Of a stretch of DNA of 46,905 nt, positions 32,341-40,634 are shown in pieces. Positions within the stretch are counted from its first letter, which is position 1, and the number at the start of each line of letters is the position of its first letter. The notes under the pieces were generated by a model, which was not told the DNA's origin, made no database searches, and saw only the letters and a program-made list of their open reading frames with translations. The stretch comes from an uncultured Clostridium sp. (GTDB lineage: Bacteria; Bacillota; Clostridia; Oscillospirales; Butyricicoccaceae): positions 1 through 46,905 of the forward strand of contig CANEGK010000016.1 of the NCBI GenBank assembly GCA_947427035.1, written 5' to 3'. The position numbers and the translations under genes were made by a program.

Positions 32341-32754
32341 CTACAAAATAAGCACAAAGGTGCCGGCCGTGATGAGCAGCCCGCCAATCGCCGTCTGAAC
32401 GGTGAACTTTTCCTTCAAAATGACAAAGGCCAGCACCATGGTGATGACGACGCTGAACTTGTCGATGGGCACCACCTTGGACGCTTCGCCGATTTGCAGC
32501 GCATGATAATAGCACAGCCAAGAAAACCCGGTACACAGGCCCGACAGCACCAGAAACAGCCAGCCCTTTGAACTGATGTCCGAAATGCCCCCCTGCGCGC
32601 CGGTGATAAAGACCATCCCCCACGCCATAATGACAACGACGACCGTGCGTATGGCTGTGGCGAGATTGGAGTTAACCCCCTGTATACCAATTTTTGCCAA
32701 AATAGACGTAAACGCCGCAAAAACGGCTGACAGCAGTGCAAAGACAAACCACAT
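32341..32754 (-). CDS. Half-size EamA/DMT-family transporter
   Basis: 137 residues with five hydrophobic segments and one EamA domain, half of the usual ten-helix DMT exporter, so it probably works as a dimer. Visible: LLSAVFAAFTSILAKIG at the start, GLCTGFSWLCYYHALQIG and VPIDKFSVVITMVLAFVILKE, typical of single-domain EamA proteins. ATG 32754 follows GGGGGAGAGCGAAT. Frame extensions to 32844 lack a ribosome binding site. It is transcribed with the YbaK-type gene; the substrate is unknown. Confidence 0.85.
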   Translation of the reverse strand: MWFVFALLSAVFAAFTSILAKIGIQGVNSNLATAIRTVVVVIMAWGMVFITGAQGGISDISSKGWLFLVLSGLCTGFSWLCYYHALQIGEASKVVPIDKFSVVITMVLAFVILKEKFTVQTAIGGLLITAGTFVLIL

Positions 32755-32902
32755 ATTCGCTCTCCCCCACTTTTTCAGCATCTGTTTCACCACCGCTATT
32801 GATTTTTCAGCTTCTATCATACGCCTGCGCAGGATAAAAAGCAAGCCGGTACACTGTATATTTCAGCGAGCCGAGGCAAAAATACCCACGAGGTGAATTG
32901 CT

Positions 32903-33343
32903 TTGAAGCTAACGAAACAGGAATATCAGAAGCTTTATGAAAAAGCTTCTCCCCCCTCGCCGTCTTACAAAAATATTCCCGCCGCATTTGTGGTCGGCGG
33001 CCTGCTGTGCGCCCTTGGTCAGGGCTTCCGCACCTTTTTTGAATCGCTGGGGCTGAGCGAAAAAGGCGTGGCCGCCGCCGTCGCCATCTGTATGGTCTTT
33101 CTCGGCGTCTTTCTGACCGCCGTCGGCGTCTACGAAAAGCTGGCCAAGCACGCCGGCGCAGGCACTCTGGTGCCCATTACCGGCTTTGCCAACTCGGTTG
33201 CATCCCCTGCACTCGAGTTCAAAACCGAGGGTATGATTCTGGGCACCTGCGTCAAAATGTTTACCATCGCAGGGCCGGTTTTGGTGCTGGGCATTTCGGC
33301 CAGCGTACTATACGGCCTGATTCTTGTCATCTTTGGGGGGTAA
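32903..33343 (+). CDS. spoVAC: Stage V sporulation protein AC
   Basis: 146 residues. Membrane protein of the SpoVA complex that moves dipicolinic acid into the forespore and releases it on germination; SpoVAC behaves as a mechanosensitive channel in Bacillus. Family hallmarks: IPAAFVVGGLLCALGQ, GAGTLVPITGFANSVASPALEFKTEG and GTCVKMFTIAGPVLV. The start is TTG 32903 with GAGGTGA upstream. A GGATA (32832-32836) with CTGTATA (32854-32860) could be a poor sigma-G-like promoter, but the match is weak. Confidence 0.95.
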   Translation: MKLTKQEYQKLYEKASPPSPSYKNIPAAFVVGGLLCALGQGFRTFFESLGLSEKGVAAAVAICMVFLGVFLTAVGVYEKLAKHAGAGTLVPITGFANSVASPALEFKTEGMILGTCVKMFTIAGPVLVLGISASVLYGLILVIFGG

Positions 33344-33345
33344 AT

Positions 33346-34338
33346 ATGTCGACTGTCTCCTTTAAAAACCCTGTCTATATACGCTCGTGGGCTGTCTGCG
33401 CCGGGAAAAAGGAAGGCGAAGGGCCGCTGGGCGACCGTTTTGACGTCGTCTGCCCCGACGGGTGGTACGGTGAAAAGAGCTGGGAAAAGGCCGAAATGAA
33501 GATGGTGACGACCGCCTGGCAGACGGCGCTGCAAAAGGCCGGTATGGCCCCCGGCGAAATCGGCTGCGCGCTGGGCGGCGATTTGCTCAACCAGTGCGTG
33601 TCGACCAGCTTCGGCTTTCGCGACAGCCAGATTCCCTTTCTCGGCCTCTACGGCGCCTGCTCAACCATGGCCGAAAGCCTGCTTTTAGGTTCAAGCCTGG
33701 TATCGGGCGGCATTCAGCAGCATGTTTTGTGTACAGCGTCCTCGCATTTCTGCTCGGCCGAGCGGCAGTACCGTTATCCGCTGGCCTATGGCGGGCAACG
33801 CCCGCCGACGGCGCAGTGGACGGCTTCGGCGGCCGGAGCCGTCGTGCTTTCTGCGCAGAAGAGCGGCATACGCGTCACTCGTGCGCATATCGGGAAAATC
33901 TATGACCCCGGCGTCACCGACGCCAACAATATGGGGGCTGCTATGGCGCAGAGCGCCTATGAAACCCTTTCCTCTTATTTTCAGGACACCGGCGAATCGC
34001 CCACCGACTACGATCTCATTGTCACCGGCGACCTTGCGCATGTGGGCAAGCAGCTGGTACTCGACCTTTTTGACGGGGACGGCGTCAACCTGCGGCCCGT
34101 GTATGACGACTGTGGCCTGATGCTCTTTCACGGCGGGCAGGACGTCCATGCCGGCGCCTCGGGCTGCGGCTGCTCGGCGGCCGTGCTGGGCGGTTATCTG
34201 CTCCCGGCCCTGGAAAAAAAGCTTTTCAAGCGTCTGCTTTTCTGCGGCACAGGCGCTCTTCTGTCCCCCATCACATCGACGCAGGGCGAGTCCATCCCCG
34301 GTATATGCCACCTTGTCTGTCTGGAATCGGAGGGTTAA
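33346..34338 (+). CDS. spoVAD: Stage V sporulation protein AD
   Basis: 330 residues with a thiolase-like fold that in Bacillus binds dipicolinic acid in the SpoVA complex. Typical stretches: DVVCPDGWYGEKSWEKAE, GDLLNQCVSTSFGFR, PFLGLYGACSTMAESL, ASSHFCSAERQYRYPL, PTAQWTASAAGA, DANNMGAAMA and GASGCGCSA. GGGGGG lies before ATG 33346, two bases after the spoVAC stop. It is the central gene of the spoVAC-AD-AE set. Confidence 0.96.
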   Translation: MSTVSFKNPVYIRSWAVCAGKKEGEGPLGDRFDVVCPDGWYGEKSWEKAEMKMVTTAWQTALQKAGMAPGEIGCALGGDLLNQCVSTSFGFRDSQIPFLGLYGACSTMAESLLLGSSLVSGGIQQHVLCTASSHFCSAERQYRYPLAYGGQRPPTAQWTASAAGAVVLSAQKSGIRVTRAHIGKIYDPGVTDANNMGAAMAQSAYETLSSYFQDTGESPTDYDLIVTGDLAHVGKQLVLDLFDGDGVNLRPVYDDCGLMLFHGGQDVHAGASGCGCSAAVLGGYLLPALEKKLFKRLLFCGTGALLSPITSTQGESIPGICHLVCLESEG

Positions 34339-34341
34339 GCT

Positions 34342-34698
34342 ATGGAATATCTGAAAGCTTTTCTGGTCGGCGGCGTCATCTGCGCCCTGAGCCAGATTCT
34401 CATTGACCGCACCCGGCTGACTCCGGCGCGCATTCTCAGCTCTTATGTTGTGCTCGGCGTCCTGCTGACCGCGCTGGGGCTGTACCAGCCTCTGGTCGAC
34501 TTCGGCGGTGCGGGCGCCACCGTCCCGCTGCTCGGTTTTGGCTACTCTATGGCCAAGGGGGTCGAAGAGGCCGTTTTGCAATCGGGTTGGACGGGCGCCT
34601 TTACCGGCGGGCTGAGCGCAACAGCTGGCGGCATTGCGGCCGCTGTGGGCTTTTCACTGCTTTTGTCCTTCTTTTTCAAGTCAAGCGACCCATCCTGA
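34342..34698 (+). CDS. spoVAE: Stage V sporulation protein AE (AEB type)
   Basis: 118 residues, about four transmembrane helices: VGGVICALSQILID, RILSSYVVLGVLLTALGLYQPL and GATVPLLGFGYSMAKGV are family features. It completes the three-gene spoVA core found in Clostridia; spoVAA, AB, AEA and AF of Bacillus are not present. It starts three bases after the spoVAD stop. Only a weak CCGG-CTTTT-CCGG hairpin with a T-run (about 34702-34720) follows. Confidence 0.94.
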   Translation: MEYLKAFLVGGVICALSQILIDRTRLTPARILSSYVVLGVLLTALGLYQPLVDFGGAGATVPLLGFGYSMAKGVEEAVLQSGWTGAFTGGLSATAGGIAAAVGFSLLLSFFFKSSDPS

Positions 34699-34822
34699 CC
34701 GGCTTTTCCGGCTTTTTATAATTCCCTTTATTTCCCAGCAGCATTCGCCAGCTTTCGCCATATGCTTTGTGCTATGATGGACTTGTCCACAAGGGCAAAT
34801 GAAGCGAAAGGGGGCCAAACAG

Positions 34823-35635
34823 ATGTCACTCAGCTTATTTTCTGCCACAAAAAAGCAGGAGTTCCGCTGGCTGCCGGCCAACTGTATTGCAAAAAACCCC
34901 GCCCAACCCCGCCGCATTTTTGATGAGCAGGCCCTGGCCGAGCTGGCCGACAGCATCCGGCGCTACGGCATCATTACGCCGCTGACGGTTCGGCGCGTAA
35001 ACGGCGGCTACCAGTTGGTCGCCGGCGAGCGCCGCCTGCGCGCGGCCGTCATGGCCGGGCTCGAAGCCCTTCCCTGCTACGTTGTCGCCGCCGAGGAAGA
35101 GGACAGCTCGCTTATGGCGCTCGTTGAAAATTTGCAGCGCCGTGACCTGGACTTTTTCGAAGAAGCGCTGGGACTCCAGCGTCTGACCGAATTATACGGC
35201 CTGACGCAGCAGCAGGCGGCGGAAAAGCTGGGCAAAACGCAGTCCGCGGTCGCCAATAAGCTTCGGCTTTTAAAGCTGTCGCCCGAAACCGTTGCGCTGG
35301 TGCGCGAATACGGTCTGACCGAACGGCACGCCCGCGCTCTGCTCCGCCTTGCCGACCCCGTCTTACAGGCGCAAAGCGCTGCCGAAATTGTTCGGCGCGG
35401 CTACAATGTAGAGCAAACGGAAGCTTATATTGAACGTCTGCTCGAAGACAAGCCGGCGCCGTCAACCGGCCGCCGCAAAGGCTTTATCCGAGATGTTCGT
35501 CTCTTTCTCAACACCGTCAACCGCGCCGTCGCCGCCATGCAGTCGGCGGGGGTCGGCGCGCAGGTTGATCAGCAGGAACGCCCTGAAGAGTTGATTTTAA
35601 CCATTCGAATTCCGCGTGCCGTGCGGCCTGTTTAA
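34823..35635 (+). CDS. noc: Noc/ParB-family protein (nucleoid occlusion type)
   Basis: 270 residues of the ParB/Spo0J/Noc family: ParB N-terminal domain NPAQPRRIF and VAGERRLRAAVMAGL, then the helix-turn-helix QQQAAEKLGKTQSAVANKLRLLKL. It is called Noc because of its position immediately upstream of parA-parB, as in Bacillus; it could instead be a second ParB. ATG 34823 is preferred over ATG 34799 since AAAGGGGG sits 8 bases before it. A possible -10 (TATGAT, 34773-34778) lies upstream. Confidence 0.85.
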   Translation: MSLSLFSATKKQEFRWLPANCIAKNPAQPRRIFDEQALAELADSIRRYGIITPLTVRRVNGGYQLVAGERRLRAAVMAGLEALPCYVVAAEEEDSSLMALVENLQRRDLDFFEEALGLQRLTELYGLTQQQAAEKLGKTQSAVANKLRLLKLSPETVALVREYGLTERHARALLRLADPVLQAQSAAEIVRRGYNVEQTEAYIERLLEDKPAPSTGRRKGFIRDVRLFLNTVNRAVAAMQSAGVGAQVDQQERPEELILTIRIPRAVRPV

Positions 35636-35686
35636 CGGCCTTTTGTGCTTGTTTTACGCCTTTTCAGCCGCTGTAAAGCATTTGAC

Positions 35687-35702
35687 TGTTTCACGTGAAA
35701 CA
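35687..35702. promoter_or_regulatory. parS: parS site
   Basis: TGTTTCACGTGAAACA, a perfect 16-bp palindrome identical to the consensus centromere-like site bound by ParB/Spo0J. It lies in the 292-bp gap between noc and parA. Confidence 0.95.
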
Positions 35703-35756
35703 CGCCGCAAACAGGCTGCTATCCCCCCTGCAAATCCCTCTCTTTCCCTCCCTTAC

Positions 35757-35780
35757 CCCTGCCCCGCTTTTGGGGCAGGG
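35757..35780 (+). terminator. GC-rich hairpin downstream of noc
   Basis: 9-bp stem CCCTGCCCC / GGGGCAGGG with a 6-nt loop; no immediate T-run, so a pause or stabiliser rather than a sure terminator. Confidence 0.5.
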
Positions 35781-35792
35781 ACCGCGTTTTCT

Positions 35793-35832
35793 GCCGCCAA
35801 TCCGATTTGTTTTGTGGGTTGGCGGCTTTTTT
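35793..35832 (+). terminator. Terminator of noc
   Basis: GCCGCCAA / TTGGCGGC stem with a loop of about 18 nt, followed by TTTTTT. Confidence 0.75.
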
Positions 35833-35834
35833 GC

Positions 35835-35863
35835 TTTACACCTCTTTGCGTCGGTGCTATAAT
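35835..35863 (+). promoter_or_regulatory. Promoter of the parA-parB-serS transcript
   Basis: TTTACA at 35835-35840, 17-bp spacer, perfect TATAAT at 35858-35863. Confidence 0.8.
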
Positions 35864-35927
35864 GAACACAGCAAAATGCCTGTCTGTTTTCATTTCAGAC
35901 TGTTTTCGCCTACAGAGGTATCTGTCC

Positions 35928-36689
35928 ATGGGTAAAATCATCGCTCTTTCCAATCAAAAAGGCGGTGTCGGCAAAACGACAACGGCCGTTAATCTGGCCT
36001 GCTGCGTCGCTGCGCGCGGCCCAAAAGTGCTGCTGTGCGATTTTGATCCGCAGGGCAACGCCAGCTCCGGTCTTGGCGTTTCGGCCGACGGCAAAGGGAT
36101 ATACAGCGTCCTTTCCGGTCTGCGCGATGTTTCGCAGGCGCTATGCCACACCCGCTGGTGCGATCTTCTGCCGGCCGACATCAATCTGGCCGCCATCGAG
36201 CAGGAGCTTGCCGGCGCCGAGCACCGTCAGCTCGCTCTGCGGGAGGTTTTGCAACCGCTGCGCCCCCGCTATGATTATATTTTTATCGACTGCCCGCCCT
36301 CGCTGGGCCTTTTGACGCTCAATGCACTGGCGGCCTCCGATACGGTGCTCGTCCCCATGCAGTGCGAATATTATGCGCTTGAGGGCCTCTCGCAACTGGT
36401 TTCTACCATCCGCACCGTCAAGCGTTCCATCAACCCGCCGCTCGACATTGAAGGCATTGTGCTCACCATGTACGACGGCCGCACCAATCTGACTTTGCAG
36501 GTCGCCGAGGAGATTAAAAAATTTTTTGGCCCCAAGGTCTTTAAAACCGTTGTGCCGCGCAACATCCGCCTGTCCGAAGCACCCAGCCACGGCAAGCCCA
36601 TTCTGGCCTATGACCGCCTGTCGCGCGGGGCCGAAGCCTATAGTCAAATCGCTGATGAGTTTTTAAAGCGCAACAAAGGAGGCAGCTAA
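35928..36689 (+). CDS. parA: Chromosome partitioning ATPase ParA/Soj
   Basis: 253 residues. Deviant Walker A KGGVGKTT (residues 11-18) in IIALSNQKGGVGKTTTAVNLA, FDPQGNASSGLG and DCPPSLGLLTLNAL are diagnostic. With ParB and parS it segregates origins and, in Bacillus, controls replication initiation and sporulation entry. ATG 35928 follows AGAGGT; the frame is open upstream to 35616 but that covers the promoter and parS. The parB start directly abuts its stop. Confidence 0.95.
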   Translation: MGKIIALSNQKGGVGKTTTAVNLACCVAARGPKVLLCDFDPQGNASSGLGVSADGKGIYSVLSGLRDVSQALCHTRWCDLLPADINLAAIEQELAGAEHRQLALREVLQPLRPRYDYIFIDCPPSLGLLTLNALAASDTVLVPMQCEYYALEGLSQLVSTIRTVKRSINPPLDIEGIVLTMYDGRTNLTLQVAEEIKKFFGPKVFKTVVPRNIRLSEAPSHGKPILAYDRLSRGAEAYSQIADEFLKRNKGGS

Positions 36690-37550
36690 ATGGCCGATCA
36701 AAAACAGCCAAAAGGGCTCGGCAAGGGCCTTTCCGCCCTATTTGGTGAAGATCCGGCAACCACCCAGCCGGTCACCGGCCTTAAAATCCGCGACGTCGAG
36801 CCCAGCCCGAACCAGCCCCGACATGTCTTTGACGAGCAGGCCTTGCAGGAGCTTGCCGAAAGCATCCGGCAAAACGGCGTCATCACCCCCATCACCGTCC
36901 GGCGCGACGGCGATATTTACCGCATCATCGCCGGCGAGCGCCGCTGGCGCGCTTCGCGCCTGGCCGGGCTGGAAGAGATCCCGGCGCACATCCTCGACGT
37001 GGACGAACCGACCGCTTACGCCCTCGCCCTCATCGAAAACCTTCAGCGCGAGGATCTCGACCCCATTGAAGAGGCCGAAGGCTACCGCACGTTGATGGAT
37101 CAATACGCCATGACGCAGGAGCAGGCGGCCGAACGCATCGGCAAATCGCGCCCCGCCGTCGCCAACTCGCTGCGGCTTTTGAACCTTCCTCCTTCCCTGC
37201 GCGAAAAGGTGTCCGCCGGGCAGCTTTCGGCCGGCCACGGCCGCGCCCTTTTGTCGCTGGGCGACCCCGGGCAGATGCAGGCAGCCGCCCAGCTGATCAT
37301 CGAACAGGGCCTTTCCGTGCGCGAAGCGGAAAAGCTGGCACAAAAGCTGCAAAAGCCCCAAAGGGAGCCGTCGCGCTCCCCTTCGGGGGATGCCATTTAT
37401 ATCGAAGACCTGCAGCGCCGCCTGTCGGCGCAGACCGGATACAAGGTGACCATCCACCACGGCGCGAAAAAAGGAAAACTGAGCATCGAATATTACGGCA
37501 ATGACGGGCTGGAAGCGCTCTGTCAGGCGCTTCGGACCATCAAGCCCTGA
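36690..37550 (+). CDS. parB: Chromosome partitioning protein ParB/Spo0J
   Basis: 286 residues. Starts [12 protein letters not shown], the ParA-interacting N-terminal motif, then NPRHVFDE-like box I ([17 protein letters not shown]), the CTP-binding [16 protein letters not shown], and the helix-turn-helix [22 protein letters not shown]; the C-terminal dimerisation domain ends the protein. AAAGGAGG precedes ATG 36690. Loads at parS sites such as the one 1 kb upstream. Co-transcribed with parA and serS. Confidence 0.95.
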   Translation: MADQKQPKGLGKGLSALFGEDPATTQPVTGLKIRDVEPSPNQPRHVFDEQALQELAESIRQNGVITPITVRRDGDIYRIIAGERRWRASRLAGLEEIPAHILDVDEPTAYALALIENLQREDLDPIEEAEGYRTLMDQYAMTQEQAAERIGKSRPAVANSLRLLNLPPSLREKVSAGQLSAGHGRALLSLGDPGQMQAAAQLIIEQGLSVREAEKLAQKLQKPQREPSRSPSGDAIYIEDLQRRLSAQTGYKVTIHHGAKKGKLSIEYYGNDGLEALCQALRTIKP

Positions 37551-37566
37551 AAAGGAGAGCATTTTT

Positions 37567-38844
37567 ATGCTGGATATTAAAGTACTGCGCGACGAAACGG
37601 CGCGCGCCAAAACGCAGCTTGCCAAGCGCGGCCGCAGCTATGACGAAGAGATCGACCGCGCGCTTGCGCTCGACGAGCAGCGCCGCCGGCTGATTCAGGA
37701 GAGCGAAGCCATTAAAGCCGACCAGAACCGCATGTCCAAACGCATTCCCGAAATGAAGAAGAACGGCGAAGATCCGGCCGCAGCCATGGCCGAAATGAAG
37801 CAGCTTTCGGCGCGCGGCAAAGAGCTGGCGGCCCAGCTTTCGGCGCTCGAGGCCGATCTGCGCCAGCTCATGCTGGGCATCCCCTGCATCCCTGACGAAA
37901 GCGTGCCCGAAGGCCGCGACAGCGACGACAATGTCGTCGTACGCACCTGGGGCGAACCCCGGGCCTTTGACTTCGATGTGCAGGCGCACTGGGATATCGG
38001 CGCCAATCTGGGCATTATTGACGCTCCCCGCGCCGCCAAAGTGACGGGCGCGCGCTTTAATTTCATGGTGGGCGGCGGCGCCCGGCTGGAACGCGCCTTT
38101 TTGAACTTCTGCCTCGACCGCAACACAGCGGCCGGGTTTACCGAGCTGATGTGCCCCTTTATGGCCAACAGCGCCACGCTGACCGGCACCGGACAGCTGC
38201 CCAAGTTTGCAGACCAGATGTTTAAAATCGACGACACCGACTATTACCTCATCTCGACCGGTGAAATCCCCGCCACCAACTTTTACAGCGGCGAAATCCT
38301 CGACGCCGCTGACCTTCCCCTTTACGTCACCACCAATACCGCCTGCTTCCGCAGCGAAGCGGGCGCGGCCGGGCGCGACACCCGCGGTCTTATCCGTGTG
38401 CATCAATTCCATAAAGTGGAAATTGTTAAGTTCGTTTTGCCCGAAACCTCGATGGCCGAACTCGAAAGCCTGACGGCGCACGCCGAAAGCCTGCTTCAGG
38501 CGCTCGAGCTCCCCTACCGCGTCGTCGCCTGCTGCACCGGCGATATGGGCGCCAACCAAACCAAACAGTATGATATCGAGGTCTGGATGCCCTCTTATGG
38601 CAAATATGTCGAAATCTCTTCCTGTTCCAATTATATCGACTACCAGGCGCGCCGCGCCGGCATCCGCTTTAAACGCGAAAAAGGCGGCAAAACCGAGTTT
38701 GTCCACACCCTCAACGGTTCCAGCCTGCCCGCCGAGCGCGCTGTGGCTGCAATTCTGGAAAATTATCAAAATGCCGACGGCACCGTCACCGTGCCGCAGG
38801 CCCTGCGCCCGTATATGGGCGGATTGGAGGTTATCTGCAAATGA
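37567..38844 (+). CDS. serS: Seryl-tRNA synthetase
   Basis: 425 residues. The N-terminal two-helix coiled-coil arm (about residues 30-100) binds the long variable arm of tRNA-Ser. Class II motifs: [13 protein letters not shown], motif 2 [25 protein letters not shown], and motif 3 region [18 protein letters not shown] with [20 protein letters not shown], where the common GLAVGR is replaced by SLPAER but the Arg is kept. AAAGGAGAGC precedes ATG 37567, 16 bases after parB. Two tRNA-Ser genes lie 0.6 kb downstream. Confidence 0.95.
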   Translation: MLDIKVLRDETARAKTQLAKRGRSYDEEIDRALALDEQRRRLIQESEAIKADQNRMSKRIPEMKKNGEDPAAAMAEMKQLSARGKELAAQLSALEADLRQLMLGIPCIPDESVPEGRDSDDNVVVRTWGEPRAFDFDVQAHWDIGANLGIIDAPRAAKVTGARFNFMVGGGARLERAFLNFCLDRNTAAGFTELMCPFMANSATLTGTGQLPKFADQMFKIDDTDYYLISTGEIPATNFYSGEILDAADLPLYVTTNTACFRSEAGAAGRDTRGLIRVHQFHKVEIVKFVLPETSMAELESLTAHAESLLQALELPYRVVACCTGDMGANQTKQYDIEVWMPSYGKYVEISSCSNYIDYQARRAGIRFKREKGGKTEFVHTLNGSSLPAERAVAAILENYQNADGTVTVPQALRPYMGGLEVICK

Positions 38845-39308
38845 ATGAGCACCCCATGCGGCGCAAAGACCGCGCCCTGACCGAAGCGCAGGCGCTTGAG
38901 ACCCTGCAAAGCGCCCTGTTCGCCACTGTTTCCTGTTTGATGCCGGACGGCACGCCCTACGGCGTCACCGTCTCGCACGCTGTCGAGGGAAAAACCCTTT
39001 ACTTTCACTGCGCCATGCAGGGTTTAAAGGTCGACTGCTTTACAGCGCATGACCGTGTCTGCGTCTCTGCCGTTGCCCACGTAGAAACTGACGCCCCCGG
39101 CCTGACCACCAAATACCGCTCGGCCGTCTGCTTTGGCCGCATCCGCGCCCTGTCGGGCCAGGAAGCGGCAAACGGCCTGCGCGTCATCGGCCGCAAGTTC
39201 TCGCCCGAGCATATGCCCGCTGTCGAAGATTGCATTGGTAAATCCATGGATCATACCCGCGTTTACGCCGTCGAGCTGAACGAGGTTCACGGCAAGGGAA
39301 ACATCTAA
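38841..39308 (+). CDS. Pyridoxamine 5'-phosphate oxidase-like flavin-binding protein
   Basis: 155 residues. The split-barrel FMN-binding pattern is visible: [39 protein letters not shown] and [14 protein letters not shown]. Such proteins (NimA-like or PNPOx-like) bind FMN or heme; the reaction is not predictable. ATG 38841 overlaps the serS stop (ATGA) with GGAGG 10 bases upstream, so it is coupled to serS. It is the last gene before a strong hairpin. Confidence 0.85.
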   Translation: MNEHPMRRKDRALTEAQALETLQSALFATVSCLMPDGTPYGVTVSHAVEGKTLYFHCAMQGLKVDCFTAHDRVCVSAVAHVETDAPGLTTKYRSAVCFGRIRALSGQEAANGLRVIGRKFSPEHMPAVEDCIGKSMDHTRVYAVELNEVHGKGNI

Positions 39309-39344
39309 ATGCAATTTATTCTCGTTTTATGACTTTTCGTATAG

Positions 39345-39384
39345 ATCCTGCCGGCCGGTTTTTCAAAAATCCGGCCGGCAGGAT
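39345..39384. terminator. Very strong hairpin between the serS operon and the tRNA genes
   Basis: 14-bp perfect GC-rich stem (39345-39358 with 39371-39384) capped by an A/T-rich loop that can pair further. No T-run follows on either strand, so it may block or process transcripts without being a canonical terminator. Confidence 0.55.
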
Positions 39385-39412
39385 AGTAACGAAGAAAAAT
39401 CAGGGGATAATA

Positions 39413-39442
39413 TTGACATCTGCTCCTTCCGTGTGATAAAAT
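39413..39442 (+). promoter_or_regulatory. Promoter of the tRNA-Ser pair
   Basis: Consensus TTGACA at 39413-39418 with TAAAAT at 39437-39442 (18 bp); GATAAA at 39435 is an alternative -10. Confidence 0.7.
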
Positions 39443-39468
39443 GGTTAAGCTAGCTTGAGCCAAATCGT

Positions 39469-39557
39469 GGAGAGATGGTCGAGTTGGTTTAAGGCACCGG
39501 TCTTGAAAACCGGCGATGTGCAAACATCCGTGGGTTCGAATCCCACTCTCTCCGCCA
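39469..39557 (+). tRNA. tRNA-Ser (UGA)
   Basis: Class II tRNA: acceptor GGAGAGA / TCTCTCC, anticodon stem CCGGT / ACCGG with loop CTTGAAA (anticodon TGA at 39504-39506), long variable arm with GATGT / ACATC, T-loop GGTTCGAATCC. The 3' CCA is encoded (39555-39557). Confidence 0.98.
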
Positions 39558-39573
39558 ATTTCATAGACATTAT

Positions 39574-39663
39574 GGAGAAATACCCAAGTGGTGAAGGGGC
39601 TCCCCTGCTAAGGGAGTAGGGCGTTAACGCGTCGCGAGGGTTCAAATCCCTCTTTCTCCGCCA
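39574..39663 (+). tRNA. tRNA-Ser (GCU)
   Basis: Class II tRNA: acceptor GGAGAAA / TTTCTCC, anticodon stem CTCCC / GGGAG with loop CTGCTAA (anticodon GCT at 39607-39609), long variable arm, T-loop GGTTCAAATCC, encoded CCA. Sixteen bases after the first tRNA, same transcript. Confidence 0.98.
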
Positions 39664-39703
39664 AATCACCGCAAGTGTTTTGAAATACTTGCGGTGATTT
39701 TTT
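39663..39703 (+). terminator. Terminator of the tRNA operon
   Basis: 14-bp stem (39663-39676 with 39687-39700) with a partly paired A/T loop, followed by more T. Confidence 0.92.
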
Positions 39704-39719
39704 CAAAATTTGTTCTTCA

Positions 39720-39775
39720 CCTGTTTTTCTGCGCCCTCTTCCCCGCTGTAAACTGAGTTCTGCCCGAAAAACAGG
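39720..39775. repeat. 10-bp inverted repeat in the TetR leader
   Basis: CCTGTTTTTC (39720-39729) and GAAAAACAGG (39766-39775), perfect arms 36 bp apart, between the tRNA terminator and the TetR gene. Could be a leader stem or a pair of half-sites. Confidence 0.4.
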
Positions 39776-39822
39776 CGCTGCATCACCCGGCACAACAACT
39801 GCAAAAGCTTATTCAGGGGGAA

Positions 39823-40449
39823 GTGATTGCACTGGACGACACCAGAACCCGAATTATCCTTGCCGCGATGAAAGCCGTACGCCAATATGGCCTGGAGGGT
39901 ATGCGCATCCAGAATGTCAGCGATCTGGCGGGCGTTTCCCCCGGGGCGCTGTATCGCTACTTTGAAAGCAAGGAGCAGCTGATCATAGAGTGTTTTACCT
40001 ATGTGGATAAACAGGCAGCGGAAATTTTTGAACGCCTGAACGTGACTTCTCAGGCCATGCTCACCGATCCTATGGGTTCTGTCAAAAAGCTATGGCAGCC
40101 CTATTTCCGGTTTTGGGTGGCTCATCCGGACGAAACCGTTTTCTATCATCGGATTCGGGACAGCGCCCTTTTCCCAAAGTATGACAAACACCGAGATATC
40201 ACCTATTTTAATGCCTTTATCGGAATGGTCCGCCTGTTCAAAAAGGCCTTTCCCGCGCTGAAGCGGATGAACCAGGATCTCCTGTGGCTCCATGTCCTTA
40301 CCTCTACGGTGATGTATGCCAAATATACGGTAGAAGGATTGCTCCCGGATAACCAAGAGACGGAGGAAACCATCTTCCAGCTGCTGACTACCGGTCTCAG
40401 CAGCTATCTGAAACCCGAAAGCCCCAAAAAGAAAAAAGCGGATGCATGA
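39823..40449 (+). CDS. TetR-family transcriptional regulator
   Basis: About 208 residues. N-terminal TetR helix-turn-helix: RTRIILAAMKAVRQYGLEGMRIQNVSDLAGVSPGALYRYFESKEQLI; the C-terminal ligand domain is unlike any subgroup I can name; the tail is Lys-rich. The start is unsettled: GTG 39823 is the first candidate but is only 2-3 bases from AGGGGG (39815-39820); an ATT at 39826 or CTG at 39832 has better spacing. A perfect 18-bp palindrome lies 14 bases after the stop. Composition is more A/T-rich than most of the window. Confidence 0.88.
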   Translation: MIALDDTRTRIILAAMKAVRQYGLEGMRIQNVSDLAGVSPGALYRYFESKEQLIIECFTYVDKQAAEIFERLNVTSQAMLTDPMGSVKKLWQPYFRFWVAHPDETVFYHRIRDSALFPKYDKHRDITYFNAFIGMVRLFKKAFPALKRMNQDLLWLHVLTSTVMYAKYTVEGLLPDNQETEETIFQLLTTGLSSYLKPESPKKKKADA

Positions 40450-40463
40450 TGTTTGCAAAAAAA

Positions 40464-40481
40464 TAAATAAACGTTTATTTA
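40464..40481. promoter_or_regulatory. 18-bp palindrome, TetR-operator candidate
   Basis: TAAATAAACGTTTATTTA is a perfect palindrome just downstream of the TetR gene, about 150 bp before the diguanylate cyclase gene. Form and size suit a TetR-family operator; no promoter clearly overlaps it. Confidence 0.5.
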
Positions 40482-40634
40482 CACCCCTGCGTTTCATTCC
40501 CCCATTTGCCATCAGCAGGCACAAAGACATTTCCTTTTAAGCCCAAAAAAATTGCTTTTAGTTTTTATTCCTAAAAATATAACCATTTGTTGAATATCCT
40601 GCTGTTTGAGTGAGTTAACGAGGAGAGTATAAAC

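Noticed and set aside
32832-32860. Sigma-G promoter for spoVAC
   Set aside because: GGATA fits a -35 and spacing is 17 bp, but CTGTATA matches the CATACTA-type -10 at few positions; mentioned only as a possibility.
34702-34720. Intrinsic terminator after spoVAE
   Set aside because: Stem is only CCGG / CCGG; too weak to call with confidence.
39445-39669. Minus-strand frame translating to VGFEPTDVCTSPVFKTGALN
   Set aside because: This is the well-known spurious peptide produced by reading a tRNA-Ser gene antisense; the neighbouring GFEPSRRVNALLP frame is the same artefact from the second tRNA.
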